A DNA stretch of 6,693 bases from an uncultured Verrucomicrobiales bacterium (GTDB lineage: Bacteria; Verrucomicrobiota; Verrucomicrobiia; Verrucomicrobiales; Akkermansiaceae). Below are positions 1-4,455 of this stretch, piece after piece; position 1 is the stretch's first letter, and each line of letters begins with the position of its first letter. The stretch lies in contig CALLBE010000204.1 of NCBI GenBank assembly GCA_938001985.1, forward strand, positions 1 through 6,693, written 5' to 3'. Under the pieces are notes generated by a model. That model saw only the letters and a list, made by a program, of their open reading frames with translations, did no database searches and was not told where the DNA came from. The translations under genes and the position numbers were made by a program.

Positions 1-1040
1 TGTTCTGGTGGTACAACATGTACTCGTCTGCAGATTACACGATGACGCCTCGCCCAACGTATTGCGCCGATGGGAACAAGGTTTTTGATATTTACACTCA
101 CCCGATGAAAATGCGGGATAAGGTCAAAAACGACATAGGTGATTTTCCTTTCATGAACTTTTGGGGTCCCAAGGCTGGCTTACCCTCTTCTCGCTGGATT
201 GCCGATGCTGCGCAATGGACGGAACACCAGCACCGCCCCACAATGAATTTGGTTTACCTGCCTCATCTTGATTATACGCATCAAAGTCATGGCCCAAATT
301 CAAAAGAAGGTTTGGCTGCCATTCGTGAGATTGATGAGCTGCTTGGAGAGTTGATTCATTTTTACGAAAGCCGTGAGGTTGAGGTGATTTTACTATCCGA
401 ATATGGCATATCAGAGGTGAGCAAGCCGGTGCACCTGAACCGACTCTTTAGAGAGAAAGGGTGGATTACATTAAAGAATGAGTTAGGCTTGGAGGTTTTA
501 GACTGTGGAGCCAGCAAGGCTTTTGCCGTTGCGGACCACCAGATTGCTCACATTTATATCAATGATGAATCGATTAGGCGCGAAGTGGAGGAATGCCTGC
601 ACGAAATTCCTGAGGTTGAGTACGTGGTTAATAATCAGGATCTTTATGGTAAAAATACCGTAGGCGCTTCACGCGCTGGAGATTTTGTCGTGACCTCAAA
701 GGCGGATGCTTGGTTCACCTATTATTATTGGGAGGATGACTCGCTAGCACCTGATTTTGCTCGCACGATTGATATTCATCGCAAGCCTGGGTACGACCCT
801 TGTGAGTTATTTATTGATCCTAAGATTAAGATTCCAGCTTTAAAGATAGCCAGTTTCTTAGCCAAGAAAAACTTAGGAATGAGAGCCTTGTTAGATGTGA
901 TTCCGCTCGATGCCAGCTTGGTTAAAGGGTCTCACGGTCGTCCTAATGTGCAAGCAAAAGAGCAGCCTGTCGTGATTGGCGGAGGAGTCGAAGTCAAGAC
1001 ACCTTATGATGTCCACACTCTCTTGATGGAGTCTTATTAA
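1..1040 (+). CDS. Alkaline phosphatase superfamily protein (type I phosphodiesterase/nucleotide pyrophosphatase-like), 5' partial; possible EboF-like
   Basis: The reading frame is open from nucleotide 3 and encodes FWWYN before the first Met at 18, so that Met is probably internal and the true start lies left of the window. About 345 C-terminal residues are present, ending in TAA at 1038-1040. The fragment looks like a type I phosphodiesterase/nucleotide pyrophosphatase domain of the alkaline phosphatase superfamily. Landmarks are FWWYNMYSSADY at the left edge, LDYTHQSHGP (267-296), LLSEYG (390-407), ADHQIAHIY (531-557) and KPGYDPCELF (785-814). No membrane segment is visible in this part. 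Superfamily members are metal-dependent hydrolases of phosphate mono- or diesters. The usual Asp-His pair appears as Glu-Tyr in SEYG, so catalysis or metal use may differ. From memory, these motifs resemble the phosphatase-like member (EboF) of ebo clusters, which serve metabolite export to the periplasm. The other ebo genes would have to lie upstream, out of view. The fold is fairly sure; the substrate and the ebo link are tentative. Confidence 0.75.
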   Translation, partial: FWWYNMYSSADYTMTPRPTYCADGNKVFDIYTHPMKMRDKVKNDIGDFPFMNFWGPKAGLPSSRWIADAAQWTEHQHRPTMNLVYLPHLDYTHQSHGPNSKEGLAAIREIDELLGELIHFYESREVEVILLSEYGISEVSKPVHLNRLFREKGWITLKNELGLEVLDCGASKAFAVADHQIAHIYINDESIRREVEECLHEIPEVEYVVNNQDLYGKNTVGASRAGDFVVTSKADAWFTYYYWEDDSLAPDFARTIDIHRKPGYDPCELFIDPKIKIPALKIASFLAKKNLGMRALLDVIPLDASLVKGSHGRPNVQAKEQPVVIGGGVEVKTPYDVHTLLMESY

Positions 1041-1068
1041 GCACCTATGTAATCCCCAATGGGTAAGA

Positions 1069-1113
1069 AATTGTCAGTTTCCATTCGTTTATTGTATAGA
1101 AAACTGGACAATT
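1069..1113. repeat. Imperfect inverted repeat upstream of hom, operator-like
   Basis: The left arm AATTGTCAGTTT (1069-1080) pairs with the right arm AAACTGGACAATT (1101-1113), giving 12 base pairs with one bulged G at 1106 and a 20-nt spacer. No T-run follows, so it is not a classic intrinsic terminator for the upstream gene. The left arm covers a candidate -35 hexamer and the right arm covers the expected start of transcription. That layout suits a dimeric repressor operator or a 5'-UTR hairpin for hom. The function is inferred. Confidence 0.4.
1071..1100 (+). promoter_or_regulatory. Candidate sigma70-type promoter for hom
   Basis: TTGTCA (1071-1076) matches the -35 consensus at 5 of 6 positions. 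TATAGA (1095-1100) matches the -10 consensus at 4 of 6, with an 18-nt spacer. It predicts transcription starting near 1107 and a leader of about 35 nt that contains the hom ribosome binding site AGGAGAG (1133-1139). It is the best hexamer pair I found in the 101-nt gap, but the -10 is weak and the pairing could be chance. Confidence 0.35.
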
Positions 1114-1141
1114 CTCTTAGAAGGGACATTTTAGGAGAGTA

Positions 1142-2458
1142 ATGTCGGATTGCAAAACGATAGGAGTAGGATTGGCCGGATTTGGAACTGTAGGTGCTGG
1201 AGTTGCCAAGTTATTGGAAACGAATGCTTCCTTAATTGCTGGACGTACGAGCCATCAGTTTTCGCTTGAGATTCGAAAAGTCGTGGTTCGCGATGTCACC
1301 AAGCCTCGTGGTTTTGACATCCCTAGTGATCTTTTAACCACGGAGTGGTTGGAAATGGTAGAAGACCCTTCCGTTGATGTTGTGATCGAACTCATCGGGG
1401 GAACCGACAAGGCTTTTGATATTGTAAAAAGAGCTCTCGAATTGAGAAAGCCTGTGGTCACGGGAAACAAAGCGCTGCTGGCTGAACGTGGACAAGAGCT
1501 TTTTGAATTGTCTGCAAAGAATGAAACGCCAATTCACTTCGAAGCGGCTGTGGCAGGAGCGATTCCTGTCATCAAAGCGGTTCAAGAGTCGTTAATCGGC
1601 AACCGTATCGATTCCATTGCTGGGATTATTAATGGTACGAGTAATTATATTTTAGAAAGAATGACTAAAGCGGGCTTGGGGTACCAAGAGGCTTTGGATG
1701 AGGCAAAGGCGCTTGGTTATGCCGAAGCAGACCCGACACTGGATGTGAATGGTTGGGATGCCGCTCACAAGGCTATTTTACTTGCCATGCTTTCTTATGG
1801 TTTTGTTATCGATTCTGATGAGGTTTATGTCAAAGGGATTGAGGAGGTGAGACCTGCTGATATCAAATTTGCAGACCAGTTAGGCTATTGCGCTAAATTA
1901 CTTAACATTGTTCGTTTAGCCGATGACGGTCGTGTGGAAATTCGCACCCAGCCGTCCTTCATCTCCAAAGAGCACATGCTTTCTTCTGTTAATGGTGTTT
2001 TCAATGCTATTTCCGTTTACTCTGACGCAGCTGGCGAAGGGCTGTATTATGGCCGTGGCGCAGGCGAGTTGCCAACGGCGAGTTCCGTTGTCGCGGACTT
2101 AATTGAGGCCGCTCGATGTGTTCAATTACCGAACACGCACCGTGGGTTCATTCCTTATAATGATTCAGGAGAGTTGGTTCCTATTGAGGATACCGAAACG
2201 GCTTATTATGTGCGTTTCCAAGTAGAGGACAAGCCGGGTGTGTTGGCTCAAATTTCCGAACAACTGGCTGGTGCTGGGTTGAGTCTTTCAGGATCTCATT
2301 CTTCAGTAGATCCTAATAATCCAGACGCTGACTTCACTGATATTATTTTTACGATTCACACCTGTAAGTTTAGCTTGATGCAAGCAGGGTTAGAGGCGGC
2401 GAATAATACGGGTTTGATAAAAGCAAATCCAAGTGTCTTCAGAATAGAGTCCTTTTAA
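1142..2458 (+). CDS. hom: Homoserine dehydrogenase with C-terminal ACT domain
   Basis: This cytoplasmic enzyme reduces aspartate 4-semialdehyde to homoserine with NAD(P)H, the branch point to threonine and methionine. At 438 aa it has the usual length of monofunctional homoserine dehydrogenase and no fused aspartokinase. The N-terminal Rossmann domain carries GFGTVG (13-18). VTGNK (106-110) holds one conserved Lys. IINGTSNYIL (162-171) is a family hallmark. The signature from AKALGY to AAHK (189-210) matches the homoserine dehydrogenase pattern, with E195, D206 and K210 spaced like catalytic E208, D219 and K223 of the yeast enzyme. An ACT domain begins near residue 354 (AYYVRFQVEDKPGVLAQ), so feedback inhibition by threonine is likely, as in relatives. 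The ATG start is supported by AGGAGAG a few bases upstream. The gene stands alone: the upstream neighbour is unrelated, and no thrB, thrC or aspartokinase gene is in view. Confidence 0.97.
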   Translation: MSDCKTIGVGLAGFGTVGAGVAKLLETNASLIAGRTSHQFSLEIRKVVVRDVTKPRGFDIPSDLLTTEWLEMVEDPSVDVVIELIGGTDKAFDIVKRALELRKPVVTGNKALLAERGQELFELSAKNETPIHFEAAVAGAIPVIKAVQESLIGNRIDSIAGIINGTSNYILERMTKAGLGYQEALDEAKALGYAEADPTLDVNGWDAAHKAILLAMLSYGFVIDSDEVYVKGIEEVRPADIKFADQLGYCAKLLNIVRLADDGRVEIRTQPSFISKEHMLSSVNGVFNAISVYSDAAGEGLYYGRGAGELPTASSVVADLIEAARCVQLPNTHRGFIPYNDSGELVPIEDTETAYYVRFQVEDKPGVLAQISEQLAGAGLSLSGSHSSVDPNNPDADFTDIIFTIHTCKFSLMQAGLEAANNTGLIKANPSVFRIESF

Positions 2459-2482
2459 AAGGTTCTAGCAACCGAAACACAA

Positions 2483-2527
2483 GGCTGAGTCGATTCCTAA
2501 AAGCTTGATTTTTTAGACGACTCGGCT
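2483..2527 (+). terminator. Strong stem-loop between hom and the redoxin gene; terminator-like or 5'-UTR structure
   Basis: GGCTGAGTCG (2483-2492) pairs with CGACTCGGCT (2518-2527) over 10 positions, two of them G-U. After a small internal loop (ATTC against A), CTAAAA (2497-2502) pairs with TTTTAG (2511-2516) around an 8-nt loop. It starts 25 nt after the hom stop and ends 13 nt before the next ATG. No T-run follows the outer stem, so it is not a textbook intrinsic terminator. It may attenuate read-through from hom or sit in the leader of the redoxin gene and affect its translation. Confidence 0.45.
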
Positions 2528-2540
2528 ATGCCTAGCTCTG

Positions 2541-3710
2541 ATGAAGAGCTTTGTTTTTTGTTTTCTATGGTCGTGGGCCTGTGTATCTCTTTCACTGGCT
2601 GATAATAAAGGTAAAACACCTAAATACCCCTCTTTAGCTATTGGAGCGAAAGCCCCTGAGTGGACTCTGAAAGGCGTGGATGGCAAGATGCATTCATTAG
2701 CCGATTATGCCGACAAGGATGTATTGATGTTGGTTTTCACTTCAAATCATTGTCCAGATGCTCAGGCTTCAGAAAAGAAGCTGATCACGCTGGTTAATGA
2801 TTACAAGGACAAGTCATTTGCGCTGGTGGCTATTTCTGGTAACAGCCCTGAAGCATTGAGATTAGACGAGCTTCGCTTTTCGATTCGAGGAGATAGTTAT
2901 GAGGACATGATCGCTCACGCCAAGGAGTATGATTTCAATTTCCCTTATTTATATGATGGGGACGATCAAAAAATCACCATGGCTTACGGCGCTCGATCGA
3001 CGCCTCATGTCTTCATTTTTGATAAAGAAAGAAAACTCCGCTATAAGGGACGTGTCGACAACTCGAATAATGAAACTGTAGGCGACAAGCAGGAAGCCAG
3101 AGATGCGATTGAATCACTGCTTTCAGGCCAAGAAGTTAAGGTGCCTGTGACGCGCTCTTATGGTTGTTCGACTAAGTGGCTTTATAAAAAAGGAGCCGTG
3201 GCCGCTGATAATGCGAAATGGAAAGCGAAAAAAGTTGAGATAGAAAGCTTAAATGAAGAGGGCTTAAAAGAGATTGTTAAAAACGATAAAGGGGTTCTCA
3301 GACTCATTAATGTTTGGGCTAGCTGGTGTGGGCCTTGTGTCGCAGAAATGCCAGAATTGGTAAAAATCTACCGCATGTACCAACATCGAATTGATTTTGT
3401 GACGATTTCAATTGATTCACCTAAATCACCTCAACGTGCCTTGGATATTTTAGAAGATCACCACGTCGCTCCAGGTGTTTATACCGAACGTTCAGCAAGA
3501 AAAGGAGGACGCTTGAACAATAACTTCATTTGGCACAGTAAAGACAGAGACGCCTTGGCTGATATCTTAGATGCAAAGTGGGAGGGCCCTATCCCACACA
3601 CGCTCCTAATTGCGCCTGGAGGAGAAATCATTTACAGACATTCAGGAGAAATTAACTCCGAAGACTTGCGCCGTGCGATTATCAACAAGCTGGGTCGCTT
3701 TTGGGATTAG
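2541..3710 (+). CDS. Secreted two-domain thiol redox protein: PRX_like1 redoxin fused to TlpA-like thioredoxin
   Basis: This 389-aa protein starts with a signal peptide: K2, a hydrophobic run to about residue 18, and a likely signal peptidase I site after SLA (18-20). No lipobox Cys is visible, so it should be a soluble periplasmic protein. Domain 1 (about 30-215) is a peroxiredoxin-like redoxin (PRX_like1/AhpC-TSA type) with SNHCPDAQ (68-75), a single Cys71, STPH (153-156) and GCSTKW (208-213), the motif that closes this family's domain. Domain 2 (about 235-389) is TlpA/ResA-like, with active site WCGPC (262-266) and a probable cis-Pro in IPHT (351-354). Family knowledge suggests thiol-disulfide exchange in the envelope, with the CxxC domain possibly reducing domain 1; substrates are unknown. 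Domain 1 lacks a nearby resolving Cys. The ATG has no clear Shine-Dalgarno and follows a strong hairpin, but this start gives a proper signal peptide. The gene converges on the next one across 28 nt. Confidence 0.9.
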   Translation: MKSFVFCFLWSWACVSLSLADNKGKTPKYPSLAIGAKAPEWTLKGVDGKMHSLADYADKDVLMLVFTSNHCPDAQASEKKLITLVNDYKDKSFALVAISGNSPEALRLDELRFSIRGDSYEDMIAHAKEYDFNFPYLYDGDDQKITMAYGARSTPHVFIFDKERKLRYKGRVDNSNNETVGDKQEARDAIESLLSGQEVKVPVTRSYGCSTKWLYKKGAVAADNAKWKAKKVEIESLNEEGLKEIVKNDKGVLRLINVWASWCGPCVAEMPELVKIYRMYQHRIDFVTISIDSPKSPQRALDILEDHHVAPGVYTERSARKGGRLNNNFIWHSKDRDALADILDAKWEGPIPHTLLIAPGGEIIYRHSGEINSEDLRRAIINKLGRFWD

Positions 3711-3738
3711 CTTTACTATACTATCACCCTCCCCTCAA

Positions 3739-4323
3739 TCACTCTAGCCAAGAGGAAGCAAAATCAAGTTGACTGAGATCCCAGTCAACTGGTTCTTCGG
3801 GTTGAATCTCTCCTTGCACCAAAAACCCTTTTTTATTCACCCACACTCCTGCCCCTGCAATCTTACGACCCGATTTAGATAAAATATCTGCTGGTACTGG
3901 ATGAGTGAAACAAGGGTCTGCCGGCGTACTCTTGCCATTCTCAGCCAATGAGCAAGCCACGCCATGGTTTTCTAATAAAACCTGAATCTTCTCATGCAAT
4001 GTTTGATAAAAGTGATGAATTGACCCGATCTCGCTCAGCGTAAGGCGAGGAATCGCCAAGGCATAAGTCAACCCTCTCTGCGCTTGATGACATACAATCC
4101 CGCCGCCTGTGCGACGCTTAGAGATATTAGAAATCCCCTTTTCCTCTCCTAGCTTTTGCAATTGCTCTTCTGAGGTCCCTCGCCCTCCAGTGATTGCCGC
4201 TTCTTTCCACTGATAAACAGAAAGAACAGAACGCTTCAACTCTGACGTCAACAGTTGCTCATCACTCGCCATTTGCTCTTGAGCCGAAAGCTCAGTGATA
4301 TGGAATGGGATAAAATCAGACAT
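3739..4323 (-). CDS. Lipoate-protein ligase A/octanoyltransferase-like protein (BPL/LplA/LipB family)
   Basis: The product (194 aa from this start) has the biotin/lipoate transferase fold that moves lipoyl or octanoyl groups to a Lys of lipoyl-domain proteins in the cytoplasm. Counting from the upstream Met at 4371, visible motifs are QMASDEQLL (33-41), KRRTGGGIVCH (85-95), DPCFTHPVPADIL (152-164), GRKIAGAG (168-175) and FLVQGEI (183-189). Cys154 lies where LipM-type octanoyltransferases carry their acyl-thioester Cys, so octanoyltransferase or amidotransferase activity is as likely as ATP-dependent ligation. Lys170 is the conserved substrate-site Lys. The usual Gln/Arg-rich stretch after GAG is replaced by VWVNKKG. 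The protein lacks the C-terminal domain of E. coli LplA. I chose the Met at 4323 because it places the MA-SDE helix about 17 residues in, as in LipM. The Met at 4371 adds 16 residues (210 aa). Neither has a well-spaced Shine-Dalgarno. It is divergent from carB. Confidence 0.82.
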   Translation of the reverse strand: MSDFIPFHITELSAQEQMASDEQLLTSELKRSVLSVYQWKEAAITGGRGTSEEQLQKLGEEKGISNISKRRTGGGIVCHQAQRGLTYALAIPRLTLSEIGSIHHFYQTLHEKIQVLLENHGVACSLAENGKSTPADPCFTHPVPADILSKSGRKIAGAGVWVNKKGFLVQGEIQPEEPVDWDLSQLDFASSWLE

Positions 4324-4377
4324 CCTCTGAGTAAATACGCTTTTTAAGGCTCTCAATTGAAGTAAAATCATCTTTTT

Positions 4378-4455
4378 ATGAAAAAAAATGCGATGCTCGC
4401 TTTACAATGTCTCTCAGCTTTGAGACATCTATCCAACTCTACTAAACATGCCTAA
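4378..4455 (+). CDS. Possible 25-codon leader ORF overlapping the carB start
   Basis: An ATG at 4378 opens a 25-codon frame beginning [12 protein letters not shown] and ending at TAA 4453-4455, 8 nt inside carB in another frame. Its stop lies next to the carB ATG (4448), an arrangement that would allow translational coupling, and carB itself has no visible Shine-Dalgarno. Against it, no good ribosome binding site precedes this ATG, and the eight-A run (4381-4388) may be chance. A short open frame in 76 nt is not rare, so this is a candidate only. Confidence 0.2.
   Translation: MKKNAMLALQCLSALRHLSNSTKHA
4407..4428 (+). promoter_or_regulatory. Small hairpin in the carB upstream region
   Basis: ATGTCTC (4407-4413) pairs with GAGACAT (4422-4428) around an 8-nt loop, 19 nt before the carB ATG and inside the shared divergent gap. 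A TTTACA hexamer at 4401-4406 resembles a -35 box, but no acceptable -10 lies 16-18 nt downstream. The repeat could be a small operator serving either divergent gene or an RNA hairpin in the carB leader. The stem is short and the role is unproven. Confidence 0.25.

Noticed and set aside
18..20. ATG at 18 as the true start of the first gene
   Set aside because: The frame stays open to the left edge and encodes FWWYN, which continues the conserved-looking segment, so the gene is most likely truncated by the window.
1051..1064. Short CCC-AAT-GGG mini-hairpin after the first gene
   Set aside because: Three base pairs and a 3-nt loop without a T-run are too weak to support a terminator.
1255..1585. 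Two minus-strand open frames inside hom (1255-1470 and 1334-1585)
   Set aside because: They lie wholly within the well-supported homoserine dehydrogenase and their translations show no recognisable domain.
3711..3738. Search for a bidirectional terminator between the convergent redoxin and transferase genes
   Set aside because: The 28-nt gap is pyrimidine-rich but has no inverted repeat with a T-run that I can find.
4372..4447. Sigma70 promoter for carB from TTTACA at 4401
   Set aside because: The hexamer 17 nt downstream (AGACAT) matches the -10 consensus at only two positions, so no promoter is called.
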